Assembly: GCA_965222505.1 (NCBI GenBank)
Contig: OZ244956.1
Coordinates: 2,294,001 to 2,358,000, forward strand
DNA length: 64,000 bases
Origin: G965222505 sp965222505
GTDB lineage: Bacteria > Bacteroidota > Rhodothermia > Rhodothermales > DATKEJ01
Direction: 5' to 3'
Made by a program: the position numbers and the translations under genes. Shown one piece after another: positions 33,758-42,386 of the stretch. The first letter of the stretch is position 1. Each line of letters opens with the position of its first letter. The notes under the pieces are model-generated. The model made no database searches. It had not been told where the DNA came from and saw only the letters and a list, made by a program, of their open reading frames with translations.

Positions 33758-35808
33758 TCGTGCGCTTCACCCGAACCTTCAGCAAGAGATCGCTGAAGCG
33801 ATCACTACAAACAGGTCTTCTCCTCTGTGGACTATGCTGGGTGATGCCCGTGTATGCCCAGGTCTCCGCAGATTCTACCGCTATCTCCCCCGCCGACAGC
33901 ACCACAGTTAATACAACGGTCCTGCCCGACTCAACCCACATCCCGGTCGATACCACGGCTACCCCGCCAACGCAACCGCCCATCGGCCTGACACCGCCTG
34001 AACCGGGCACCCAACACGACAGCACGGCCTTCGCCCAAACCCGCTTTGCCGAACTGGCCGACCTGCTGGCTACACGATCCGGCACCTGGACCTACACCCT
34101 CGGCACCCCGGCCTGGGCCGATGGCTGGAGCCCGTACGGTGCCCCCCCGCATGCGCCGGGCCTCACACTGGATGGCTTGCCGTTCAATGATCTCCTGGAC
34201 GGTCACCCCCGCTTTGATCTTCTGCCGCTGGAACTCCTCGAACCGGTCCGGGACGAACCGGCACACCTCGGCCATCCCACCACCATCCACACGACAACGC
34301 AAGCCTATCAAAACCTGCCCCCGTTTACCGAACTGCGCTACCACAAGGGTCAACACGGCATGCAGTATGTCTCCGGGCTGCATGTGCAGGAGCGCAAACG
34401 CCACCTCCTGGGGCGGGAAGGCCGGTTACAGGTGTTGTTTCGATACGGCGGACGCGGTACCACCAACGAATACCCCAACAGCGAAGCCCACATTCGGCAG
34501 GTGTATGGCCGCCTCCGGTTTGAAAGCCCCCGGTGGCTGATCACCCTCGGCAACCACTATGCCCAGTGGCAAGGCGGGGCACACGGCGGAGTCCAGCCAC
34601 GTGCCGGAGCAGACTTCACCTCAGTCTATACCCGCTTTGGAGCCCGCGTACGCCTGCCCACCGCCGACCGCGTTTTGAAGCGCAACCACCTGGTCCTTTC
34701 GCTACGGTTCCGGGGCCTCTTGGAAGATGCACCCCTTTCCTCCTCGCTGTACTGGACCACCCAGGTCTCCCGCTACAAAGATGCCGATACCCTCTCGACG
34801 CAAGCCCGGCGGCTGGGCCTCCAACTTCGGCAACCCCTAAACCTGATCGCCGGGCACGAAATCCTCCTGCGGCTGGATGCCTGGACAGACCGTATCCAGG
34901 AAACTACGGTGTGGACCGAAACGCCCAAGGCCCGTAACCAATGGCACCTGAGCCTGCACGATGGCTTCCAGGCCGGACCGCTGAACCTCTCGGCGGAGGT
35001 GGGCTGGCACGGCATAGGCACAACATCCTTTGGGTCTGTAGAACTCCGGGCGGCTGGTGGTCCAGTTCACCGGCACCTTTTTGCCGAAACCTACCATACG
35101 GGGCGCACCCCGGCATGGCTCGAAAGCACCGGCTATGGCACTACCGTCCAACCAGTGGACACCCCATTGGAAACCAGCCGCATGACGTTTGGACGGCTCG
35201 GCCTTACCCTGAAGTCCGGCGCGTGGGATGCAACCCTCTTCGGTTTCGGCCACCGTACCACCTACCCGGTCGACCTCTACGCCACAGCCCTGACCGACTC
35301 GGTCCGGTTTATCCAAAGCAGCGACCCCTTGAGCTGGACTGGAGCCGGGGCTGACCTAGGGTGGCGGCGGCAAACCCAGCGCGGCGTGTATGCTACCGCA
35401 CAACCGAGTCTGTTTGCCGTCTCGAACACAGCAGGGATAGCGCAAGAGCGGGTCCAGGAAAGTCTGCCCCGCTGGACGGTACAAGGGCGGCTGGGTGCCC
35501 GGTTTCGTTTGTTTGATGAGTTGGACCTGGATGCCTACCTGACCGGTCGTTTCTGGGCGGCCAACCGGAGCCGATTGTATCATCCCCAGACCGGGCTATT
35601 CGTGATCCCGCAAACCACGGACCTCGCCTATGGACCGTCCGGATCTATGGATGTGCATCTGGAAGCCGGCCTTCGAGGGGCGCGGTTGTTTTTGTCGTGG
35701 GAAAACGCCCTGGCGGGCTTGACCTATGCGGGCACCCTGGTGGTGCCGGTGTATCCCTTACCTGAACGCCTGGTACGCTTCGGCGTCTATTGGCCGATTT
35801 TGAATTGA
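33754..35808 (+). CDS. Outer-membrane beta-barrel protein with plug-like N-terminus
   Basis: The 684-aa product has a signal peptide (ending VYAQ), then a Ser/Thr/Pro/Asp-rich linker of about 60 residues (ADSTAISPADSTTVNTTVLP). A plug-like segment with LTLDGLPFNDLLDGHPRF follows. The remaining about 500 residues show alternating amphipathic strands with frequent aromatic ends, as in putative porins and TonB-type barrels, ending RFGVYWPILN. No TonB box is evident. It is coupled to the kinase gene by ATGA and followed by a terminator. It is probably an uptake or putative porin protein; the substrate is unknown. Confidence 0.75.
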   Translation: MIVRFTRTFSKRSLKRSLQTGLLLCGLCWVMPVYAQVSADSTAISPADSTTVNTTVLPDSTHIPVDTTATPPTQPPIGLTPPEPGTQHDSTAFAQTRFAELADLLATRSGTWTYTLGTPAWADGWSPYGAPPHAPGLTLDGLPFNDLLDGHPRFDLLPLELLEPVRDEPAHLGHPTTIHTTTQAYQNLPPFTELRYHKGQHGMQYVSGLHVQERKRHLLGREGRLQVLFRYGGRGTTNEYPNSEAHIRQVYGRLRFESPRWLITLGNHYAQWQGGAHGGVQPRAGADFTSVYTRFGARVRLPTADRVLKRNHLVLSLRFRGLLEDAPLSSSLYWTTQVSRYKDADTLSTQARRLGLQLRQPLNLIAGHEILLRLDAWTDRIQETTVWTETPKARNQWHLSLHDGFQAGPLNLSAEVGWHGIGTTSFGSVELRAAGGPVHRHLFAETYHTGRTPAWLESTGYGTTVQPVDTPLETSRMTFGRLGLTLKSGAWDATLFGFGHRTTYPVDLYATALTDSVRFIQSSDPLSWTGAGADLGWRRQTQRGVYATAQPSLFAVSNTAGIAQERVQESLPRWTVQGRLGARFRLFDELDLDAYLTGRFWAANRSRLYHPQTGLFVIPQTTDLAYGPSGSMDVHLEAGLRGARLFLSWENALAGLTYAGTLVVPVYPLPERLVRFGVYWPILN

Positions 35809-35824
35809 GTGCGATAACAACAAA

Positions 35825-35857
35825 CAGCCGCCCATCTTGGGCAGGGCTGAGGTTTTT
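35825..35857 (+). terminator. Rho-independent terminator after the beta-barrel gene
   Basis: CAGCC-GCCCA pairs with TGGGC-(AG)-GGCTG around TCT and is followed by AGGTTTTT, 17 bp after the stop codon. Confidence 0.75.
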
Positions 35858-36011
35858 GATCAAGATGTGACCAACTTTATCTACATTTATCGTATTATGT
35901 AGAAAAGAACAAGATGCCGAGGTTATTAACTTTATCCTCAATGCATTGGACTTTTTTGATAAGATACCGTATCGTCTTGCATTCCCCATCGCCATTCGGG
36001 GTATGCCATTA

Positions 36012-36056
36012 GAAACAAGACGGCCTTAACCGGCGGTACCTGCCTTGTTTCTTTTG
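36012..36056 (+). terminator. Terminator-like or leader hairpin
   Basis: GAAACAAG pairs with CTTGTTTC around a GC-rich inner part (ACGGCC...GGCGG), followed by TTTTGTTTC. It lies 27 bp before the next ATG, so it may be a leader attenuator rather than the end of the previous unit. Confidence 0.5.
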
Positions 36057-36082
36057 TTTCACTCAACAAAATATGACCCACT

Positions 36083-36610
36083 ATGAAACGAACGCTTCTC
36101 GCGACCAGCCTTTTTGCACTCCTTCTACTTGGTGGGATCCAATCGGAGGCACAGGCCCAATTTAAAGTAGGACCCCACGCTGGCTTCAACCTGGATGCCG
36201 AAGAACTGTACATCGGCGCTAACTTCCATTTCGACCTTCCTGTAGAACTGGGAGGCAGCACCCTGACCGGCAACCCCAGCATCGACTTCTACCCATTCAT
36301 TGAGGATGGTGGTGACCTGGGTGGTGTGAACATCAGCTCATCCCTTACAGCCCTTAACCTGGACGTCCTGTATCCCCTCGATGTCAGTTTCGGTGAAGCC
36401 TACGCCGGCGCAGGGCTGAATATCACCCGCTTTTCGGCGGAGGTAGCTGGCTTTAGCAATAGCGCTACCGACACCGGCATCAACCTGAAAGTGGGCGCCC
36501 TCTTCGCAGACCAGGGCTCATTTCGGCCGTTCGCTGAAGCAGGCGTCACGGTTGGTGGTGCCTCCTCGGTGTTCGCCCGTGGCGGGGTCATGTTCAGCAT
36601 CGGTGGGTAA
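36083..36610 (+). CDS. Small outer-membrane beta-barrel protein
   Basis: The 175-aa product has a clear signal peptide (MKRTLLATSLFALLLLGG, cleavage after AQAQ) and about eight amphipathic strands (FKVGPHAGFNLDAEELYIGA, AYAGAGLNITRFSAEVAG, FRPFAEAGVTVGGASSVFAR), ending MFSIGG. This is the usual architecture of OmpW/OprF-like eight-stranded barrels. Single gene with its own terminator. No ligand can be inferred. Confidence 0.82.
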   Translation: MKRTLLATSLFALLLLGGIQSEAQAQFKVGPHAGFNLDAEELYIGANFHFDLPVELGGSTLTGNPSIDFYPFIEDGGDLGGVNISSSLTALNLDVLYPLDVSFGEAYAGAGLNITRFSAEVAGFSNSATDTGINLKVGALFADQGSFRPFAEAGVTVGGASSVFARGGVMFSIGG

Positions 36611-36632
36611 CCCTCCTGCAACCTGACCGTTT

Positions 36633-36664
36633 AGGCCGGTCCCGTTTTGGGATCGGCCTTTTTT
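36633..36664 (+). terminator. Rho-independent terminator
   Basis: AGGCCGGTCCC / GGGATCGGCCT with a TTTT loop region, followed by TTTTTT. It begins 23 bp after the small barrel stop codon. Confidence 0.88.
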
Positions 36665-36753
36665 ATGCCCCGAATTTCTGAACCCGACGCACGCAACCCA
36701 CGTAGAAGGGGCTTCTTCCGGTTCACACCCCATGCCATCCATGCAACGCGTTA

Positions 36754-37335
36754 ATGTGGTCTGAGTTTACCGTCTACTTCCGGCTCGGCCTGGAGCACAT
36801 TGCTGATCTAAAAGGATACGATCACATCCTGTTTATTGCCGCCCTCTGCGGGGCCTACCCGCTCCGGCAATGGAAACGTCTCCTGTGGCTGGTCACCGCC
36901 TTTACGGTGGGGCACTCTATCACGTTGGCACTTGTCACACTGGACGTTTTCCGTGTCAATACGGATCTGGTGGAATGGCTCATTGCCTTTACCATCTTCC
37001 TGACGAGCGTCCTGAACATCATGGACCGCAAGGCGCAAGAGGCAGACCACAACCCCACCCTGAAATACCTGCTGGCCCTGGGCTTCGGCCTGATTCACGG
37101 GATGGGCTTTTCCAACTTTCTTCGGAGTGCGCTCGGCTTTGAGGAAGGTATCGCCTGGCCGTTATTCGCGTTCAACGTGGGCCTTGAAATCGGACAGGCC
37201 TTGATTCTGGGGGTCTTGCTGGTGATTTCCTGGGCGGTGGTCCGCCTGGGCCGGTTGCCACATCGGGAGTGGGTGCTCGTCCTTTCTGGTGCCACGGCAG
37301 GCATTGCTCTGCTGCTGATGTTGGAACGGCTGTAA
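36754..37335 (+). CDS. HupE/UreJ-like membrane protein
   Basis: The 193-aa product has six or seven helices and the family features GYDHILFIAAL near the N-terminus, TVGHSITLALVTL, GLIHGMGFSNFL and FNVGLEIGQALILG. HupE/UreJ proteins are nickel- or metal-linked permeases. In Bacteroidota this subfamily is often beside M1 peptidase and DUF6702 genes rather than hydrogenase genes, as here. Metal transport is inferred from the His-rich intramembrane motifs. No nickel enzyme is encoded nearby. Confidence 0.85.
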   Translation: MWSEFTVYFRLGLEHIADLKGYDHILFIAALCGAYPLRQWKRLLWLVTAFTVGHSITLALVTLDVFRVNTDLVEWLIAFTIFLTSVLNIMDRKAQEADHNPTLKYLLALGFGLIHGMGFSNFLRSALGFEEGIAWPLFAFNVGLEIGQALILGVLLVISWAVVRLGRLPHREWVLVLSGATAGIALLLMLERL

Positions 37336-37383
37336 TCACGAGGCCGGCACAAGGCCGGGGTACGACGAGACATTTCCTCACCC

Positions 37384-37404
37384 GGGCCGGCACAAGACCG
37401 GCCC
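37384..37404. repeat. CACRAGR-loop palindrome 6
   Basis: Stem GGGCCGG / CCGGCCC around CACAAGA, followed by CCTCCGGGGGCGCGACCGTT, similar to the tail after 23261. Confidence 0.8.
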
Positions 37405-37477
37405 CTCCGGGGGCGCGACCGTTGGAATGCAGGAGGCGAAACAGGAGGCACAGTCGTTTGGATGGGGCGACGGGGAC

Positions 37478-37498
37478 GGGCGGGTCTCGTGCCCGCCC
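37478..37498. repeat. CACRAGR-loop palindrome 7
   Basis: Stem GGGCGGG / CCCGCCC around TCTCGTG (CACGAGA on the minus strand). The stem equals that at 1796 but the loop carries the other purine choices. Confidence 0.8.
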
Positions 37499-37625
37499 GG
37501 TCATTCGATTGCCGAAACATATCCGAATGCTTTCAAAACATCCTCCTGCATCCCACAACAAACGCAGCAACGAAGCCAAGGGCACAGCCGTAAGGGGTAT
37601 AGTGCAAGTTTATCCACCCGTTCGG

Positions 37626-39758
37626 ATGTTCACCAAACCCGTACCTATCATGACGAGACCCTTCGGTTTCCTACTCCTGGCGGCCCTTTGCCTGGCCCCC
37701 CTCCTCGATGCCGCCGCCCAGAACTGGCGTCACGCCGATGACGACACCAAAACCAACCGCTCCATGTTTCGGCCCATTGAGGAATGGCCGGACCCCAACG
37801 ACTACCGCAATGCCGCCGGTGCGCCTGGCCATCGGTACTGGCAACAAAAGGTAGATTACGCCATCGAAACCAGCCTCGATACCGAAAACCATGCGGTGAC
37901 CGGCTCGGAGCGCATCACGTACCACAACAACTCCCCCGATCCTCTTAACTACCTCTGGGTGCAACTGGACCAAAACGTGCGCTCCCTGGAACACAGCCGG
38001 AGCTACCAGGCCGCCCGTGCCATGCCCGAGCAGATGAGCCCACAGGCCCGCCGGTTCCTGGGCCGTGAGCCCTTCGATGGCGGCTACGACATAAGCCGGG
38101 TGCAGGTACAGGATGCCCAGGGCAACATGGTCAATGCCCGGTATATTATCAACAATACCATCATGAAGGTGCACCTCACCGGCACGCTGGAGCCGGGGGC
38201 CAGCACCCAACTGGATATTGACTGGCGCTTCCGCATCCCTGATTTCGGGCGCGGCGCAAAGGAAAAAGTGACCGACGGTTGGCTCTATGAAATGGCCCAA
38301 TGGTTCCCCCGCCTGGCCGTCTACGATGATGTCAATGGCTGGCAAACCGACCAATTCATGGGCCGGGGCGAATTCTACCTGGAATTTGGCGACTATGATG
38401 TCAAGATGACCGTTCCCTACGACCACATCGTAGATGCCACCGGCATCTTGCAAAACCCGGAAACGGTGCTCACCGCGCCCCAGCGCGAACGCCTCCAAAC
38501 CGCCTACCAAAGTGACGAACCCGTCTTCATCATCAAGCCGGATGAAGTGATGACGGAAGCCGCCCGGCCAACAAAATCGGGCACCTTGACCTGGCACTTC
38601 AAAGCCGAAAACGTTCGAGACTTTGCCTGGGTCTCCTCGGCCACATACGTCTGGGATGCCGCCGGCTACAAATACAACCCCAACGACACGCCGATTGCCA
38701 TCCACTCCCTCTACCCGCGTGATGCAATGCCGCTGTGGGACAAGGTTTCAACCCGCGCGACCCTCCAGACGCTCGATACCTACGGCCGGATGTCGCTCAA
38801 ATATCCCTATCCCAAAGCCGCCAACATCCATGGCCCGGTCTTTGGGATGGAATATCCGATGATCGCCTTCTGCGGTGCCCGTCCCCAACCAGACGGTACC
38901 TACCCGGACGGCCTCGAACGTGCCCTGATCTCGGTGACGATTCATGAAGTGGGCCACAACTGGTTCCCCATGATCGTCGCCTCCGACGAGCGCAAATGGA
39001 CCTGGATGGATGAAGGGCTGAACACCTTCCTGCAATACTATGCCGAGCAAGACTACGCCAGCAAATGGGCCGGTACTGAGATTGGCAAGCAGTTTGCGGA
39101 TGGCACCTACCCGAGCCGCCGCGGCCCCGCCCGCAACATCGTTAACTACATGCGGGACCCCGATCAAGTCCCACTCATGACGCATTCAGACCTGATTCAC
39201 AAGGACTTTGGCAACAACGGATATGCCAAACCGGCTGCCGGTCTTGTGATGCTACGCGAGCAAATTCTGAACCCGGAAATTTTCGACGATGCCTTCCGGG
39301 AGTATTCCGAAAAATGGGCGTTCAAACATCCCCAACCCGCCGATTTCTTCCGCACCCTCGAAGAAGGGTCTGGCGAAGACCTCGCGTGGTTCTGGCGTGG
39401 CTGGTTCTACACCACCCATGCCAATGATCAGGCCATCGGAAATGTCTCGGCCCAATCGGCGGATTCGCTGCTCGGAACCACAGCCCGTGGGAAAAACTAC
39501 TACCGGGTGCAGATCGACAATGTAGGCGGCCTTGTACTACCCGTTCAGATGGCCCTTACCTACGACGACGGCTCCACCGAGCGCGTCAACCTGCCCGTCG
39601 AGATCTGGAAAAACAATGAGGTCTCGTTCACCAAGGGGATCTTCACGGACAAAGCCGTGGTCAAGGTCGAACTGGACCCGGACGAAGTCCTCGCCGACAT
39701 CGACCGCGAGAACAACAGCTGGGAAGTCCCGGCCCTGGAAGAAGGCGAAATGCGGTGA
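37626..39758 (+). CDS. Secreted M1-family zinc metallopeptidase
   Basis: I start at ATG 37626 (alternative 37650); both give a signal peptide ending DAAAQN, whereas the open frame upstream is repeat. The product, about 710 residues, has an N-terminal beta-sandwich. The GAMEN-like loop FGMEYP is followed by the zinc site HEVGHNWFP (about 440-448) with the distal Glu in WMDEGLNTF and a catalytic-tail Tyr region, then a C-terminal helical/beta region. M1 enzymes are aminopeptidases; the extracytoplasmic Bacteroidota forms trim peptides. It overlaps the DUF6702 gene by GTGA and lies downstream of the HupE/UreJ-like gene. Confidence 0.92.
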   Translation: MFTKPVPIMTRPFGFLLLAALCLAPLLDAAAQNWRHADDDTKTNRSMFRPIEEWPDPNDYRNAAGAPGHRYWQQKVDYAIETSLDTENHAVTGSERITYHNNSPDPLNYLWVQLDQNVRSLEHSRSYQAARAMPEQMSPQARRFLGREPFDGGYDISRVQVQDAQGNMVNARYIINNTIMKVHLTGTLEPGASTQLDIDWRFRIPDFGRGAKEKVTDGWLYEMAQWFPRLAVYDDVNGWQTDQFMGRGEFYLEFGDYDVKMTVPYDHIVDATGILQNPETVLTAPQRERLQTAYQSDEPVFIIKPDEVMTEAARPTKSGTLTWHFKAENVRDFAWVSSATYVWDAAGYKYNPNDTPIAIHSLYPRDAMPLWDKVSTRATLQTLDTYGRMSLKYPYPKAANIHGPVFGMEYPMIAFCGARPQPDGTYPDGLERALISVTIHEVGHNWFPMIVASDERKWTWMDEGLNTFLQYYAEQDYASKWAGTEIGKQFADGTYPSRRGPARNIVNYMRDPDQVPLMTHSDLIHKDFGNNGYAKPAAGLVMLREQILNPEIFDDAFREYSEKWAFKHPQPADFFRTLEEGSGEDLAWFWRGWFYTTHANDQAIGNVSAQSADSLLGTTARGKNYYRVQIDNVGGLVLPVQMALTYDDGSTERVNLPVEIWKNNEVSFTKGIFTDKAVVKVELDPDEVLADIDRENNSWEVPALEEGEMR

Positions 39759-40252
39759 TCACACTCCTCCTTTTCATACTGAGCTTTGTGTCCGGCGCGG
39801 CCCCTGAGGCCGCGCCGGTGCACGATTTGCACCTCAGCTATGGCCGCATGGCCGTGGAAGGCAACACCGTGGCCTGCCGGGTACGCTTTTTCACGCATGA
39901 TCTGGAGAAAACCCTGAAGGCGTTTCACAACGCGCCTGAGTTCACCCTGGCCGCCAATTCCCAAGCAGACGAGCAATACCTCGCCTACTTCCAAAAACGC
40001 TTCACCCTCATCGCCGACGGCGCTCCCCTGGAAGCCCAAATCCTGTCCAGCGGGGAGGAAGAAGACGCATGGTGGTACGAAATGCAATTCACTGCTGCCC
40101 AGCCGGTCCAAAACCTCCACCTCACCAACACCCTCCTGTTCGACCTGTTCGAAGACCAGCGCAACATCGTCAAGGTCATGCACTTCCCGGACGAGGCCAG
40201 CCGCACCCTCTATTTCACCGAAGGCGCTACGGAATACGACCTCCGTTTTTAA
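39755..40252 (+). CDS. DUF6702-type secreted protein
   Basis: The 165-aa product starts at a GTG that overlaps the peptidase stop (GTGA). It has a short signal peptide (ITLLLFILSFVSGA). The mature part begins VHDLHLSYGRMAVEGNTVACRVRFF and ends LYFTEGATEYDLRF, the pattern of DUF6702. Its function is unknown; its fixed company with M1 peptidase and HupE/UreJ-like genes suggests a shared periplasmic process. Confidence 0.78.
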   Translation: MITLLLFILSFVSGAAPEAAPVHDLHLSYGRMAVEGNTVACRVRFFTHDLEKTLKAFHNAPEFTLAANSQADEQYLAYFQKRFTLIADGAPLEAQILSSGEEEDAWWYEMQFTAAQPVQNLHLTNTLLFDLFEDQRNIVKVMHFPDEASRTLYFTEGATEYDLRF

Positions 40253-40395
40253 GTTGATCGTTGGCCCCTCCTTAATACCTGAGCCACATTCAACGCTTCA
40301 CGAATCTCCCTTTCCGCATGATTTGCAAATTGTGCCGAATATTCGTATGCTTACACTCCTGCTTCATCGACTATCAAGGAGAAAAGGCAATAGTC

Positions 40396-40941
40396 ATGAA
40401 AAATCCAGATCAATATCTGGTTAAGGTTCGGGACCTTGAGGCCATGATGGGTTCCCTGGAAGGGGACTACTCTAGTTTGGATCAAGCCCAGAAAACGCTC
40501 GGTTGGCTGCAATCGTTATGTCGGCAGTTTGGTCAGTTGGAAGACGAACTCGCGAACGACATTGACGGCATTCGTAGCCATTACGGGGAATCTCAGGTCG
40601 AAATCGCTGGTTTGTTCGGAGGCAGAATCTCAGGACGTTTCCAGGCGAAACAAAAGCAACGCTTCGTCGCCGAACGTAACGCAGCCCTGCTGCCGTATGT
40701 GCAACTTCGGATGAACGTGAAGCGCCGCCTCGACCAAATTGAGACCGCCCGGTTAGACTTGCAAAACTTCGTGTATCGGGAGCAAGAGCGCCTGCTCACG
40801 GAGCAAGCCATCTACGGAGCGCTACTGGACCAAGACGGACCATCACCGGAACAACAAGCGTACGAGCGCGAATTCTGCCCCCACTGTGGATCGCACCGGC
40901 ATGAAGACGATCACTTCTGCCGGGCTTGCGGATCGCGCTAA
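40396..40941 (+). CDS. Coiled-coil protein with C-terminal zinc ribbon
   Basis: The 181-aa product from ATG 40396 (AAGGAG and AAAAGG upstream) is mainly helical with coiled-coil character (for example RMNVKRRLDQIETARLDLQN). It ends in a zinc ribbon with CPHCG and CRACGSR, spaced by a His-rich HRHEDDHF. A longer frame from 40318 adds unrelated Cys-rich sequence. There is no membrane helix, so it is probably cytosolic. No specific family is recognised; zinc-ribbon coiled coils often bind nucleic acid or assemble. Confidence 0.65.
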   Translation: MKNPDQYLVKVRDLEAMMGSLEGDYSSLDQAQKTLGWLQSLCRQFGQLEDELANDIDGIRSHYGESQVEIAGLFGGRISGRFQAKQKQRFVAERNAALLPYVQLRMNVKRRLDQIETARLDLQNFVYREQERLLTEQAIYGALLDQDGPSPEQQAYEREFCPHCGSHRHEDDHFCRACGSR

Positions 40942-40970
40942 CCGCCTTGTTAGACCAATTGGGAGACACT

Positions 40971-42014
40971 TTACGCCGACGGTGGAGTCGACGGCTGGGA
41001 GAGGTATGCCCGGCTGTCAACCACCTGCAACAGGATTGCCCCGCCAATAATCAACATACTGGCCAGGGCCTCCAGTAGGGAAGGTATGGTACCCAGCGCA
41101 AGCCAGGCCAGGCCTATCGCCGCCAACGGCACCAGGTTACCATACAGCACCACGCGCGTCGGCCCCAACGTATGCAGGGCACGGACCTTCACCCACTGCC
41201 CGATCCCCACGCCAATCCCGCCCCCGGCCAGAATGGCGATCCACGTCCAGGCCCCCAGCGAAAGCCACGTCTCCTGCACCATCGACGGCATCGCAATCAA
41301 CAAATACAACATGCCCCCGATGAGCGTACGCACCGCCACCACAACGGAAGCACCATATCGGTTAGCCAACGGCTTGATGAGGTGAAGTTCCAACACGGTG
41401 AGCAAAAGCGCCGCACACAACAAAGCATCGCCAATCCAATAGTCTCGACCCGGGTTTAATCCATCGGCGGCCAGCACAAAAGTGCCTAACCCAGCCAGCC
41501 CAATCCCCACATAGCCGATGCCCCCAATGCGTTCGGTCCGGAACCACCGCCCAATGATCGAACTCAGGGCCGGTCCCAGGGCCAGCCATAAGGAAGCCCG
41601 CGCCCCGTGCGTCAGCCCCAACCCCTCAATGCCGAGCCAGGGCGCCAATGTGGCACCCAATACGGAGACCAGCAACAGCCGGGGCCAATCCCCCCGATCC
41701 ATCTTCGGCAAAACCGGTATGGGGATGCCTGCCCGTTTGACCAGTACGCGGTACTGCGCGTACAAAACGCAAAACATCACGACCCCACCCATCATAAACC
41801 GCGCCACGCTGAATGAAATCGGGGCCATCTCGCGCAAGGCCATCTCGGCCAGCACAAAGTTACCCCCCCAAATCAGCGTGAATGTAAGCAACAGGCTGTG
41901 GTGAGGGGCATTAACCCGGCCCGGCCCACCCCGCCGCACATTTGACCCTGCCGGTACCGTCCCCTCGGCCTCAATGGCAGATTGCGCGGCAAGCTCAACG
42001 GACGGCTGTGACAT
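40971..42014 (-). CDS. EamA/DMT-superfamily transporter
   Basis: The 347-aa product has ten hydrophobic segments in two repeated EamA halves. The first has LTFTLIWGGNFVLAEMALRE and the second ALLCAALLLTVLELHLIKPL, with the family LGPTRVVLYGNLVPLAAIGL near the end. An N-terminal about 40-residue hydrophilic extension is unusual for the family. These proteins export amino acids or metabolites. Substrate cannot be read from sequence. It is transcribed alone. Confidence 0.88.
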   Translation of the reverse strand: MSQPSVELAAQSAIEAEGTVPAGSNVRRGGPGRVNAPHHSLLLTFTLIWGGNFVLAEMALREMAPISFSVARFMMGGVVMFCVLYAQYRVLVKRAGIPIPVLPKMDRGDWPRLLLVSVLGATLAPWLGIEGLGLTHGARASLWLALGPALSSIIGRWFRTERIGGIGYVGIGLAGLGTFVLAADGLNPGRDYWIGDALLCAALLLTVLELHLIKPLANRYGASVVVAVRTLIGGMLYLLIAMPSMVQETWLSLGAWTWIAILAGGGIGVGIGQWVKVRALHTLGPTRVVLYGNLVPLAAIGLAWLALGTIPSLLEALASMLIIGGAILLQVVDSRAYLSQPSTPPSA

Positions 42015-42386
42015 GTGGTGTAGATTCGGCCCTCAATAAAAAGGCCCGGCCAAAAAGGGATCCCGATCCAAAATATACACCCTACACCAGAATAAAGATG
42101 TATATTTTTTTACATGACGAGATCTCCGGCCGTTTGTTGCGGTCCGTATTCGCTTTTGCACGTCCTGCTGCGCCTTTCCCGATTCGAACGGTGGTACCAT
42201 AAATGGGATTGCCATACCCCTCCCGCGCCGACAAGCGGCGCAAAATCGGGATTCGCGATGACACTGAGGAGATGACTCAGATATACCATGTTGTCACGGC
42301 GAGGCACACCGTGCCGTGACCGTCCCATTCTGATTTAAGTCGCCGAGAACAGGTTCGCCATGCCGCTACGAATATGGATGTTGGCA
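42015..42386. other. Gene-free spacer with one hairpin
   Basis: The 372-bp gap between the EamA gene (5' side) and the hmgA 3' end contains a perfect hairpin GTCACGGC (42293-42300) / GCCGTGAC (42313-42320), which could terminate hmgA transcription although no T-tract follows. Short ORFs here (for example 42110-42328) lack any protein signature. Confidence 0.55.

Larger units (their letters stand above)
37336..37625. other. Spacer with three palindromic repeats
   Basis: It holds a degenerate element at 37341-37360 and clear CACRAGR-loop palindromes at 37384-37404 and 37478-37498. The upstream part of an open frame covering this region is repeat, not protein-like. No promoter is assigned. Confidence 0.6.

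Noticed and set aside
37269..37625. N-terminal extension of the M1 peptidase
   Set aside because: The extension overlaps the HupE/UreJ-like gene and translates palindromic repeats; a signal peptide begins at 37626/37650.
42110..42328. 72-aa and overlapping short ORFs upstream of the EamA gene
   Set aside because: Several overlapping frames of similar length, no conserved motif, and they run through a hairpin.
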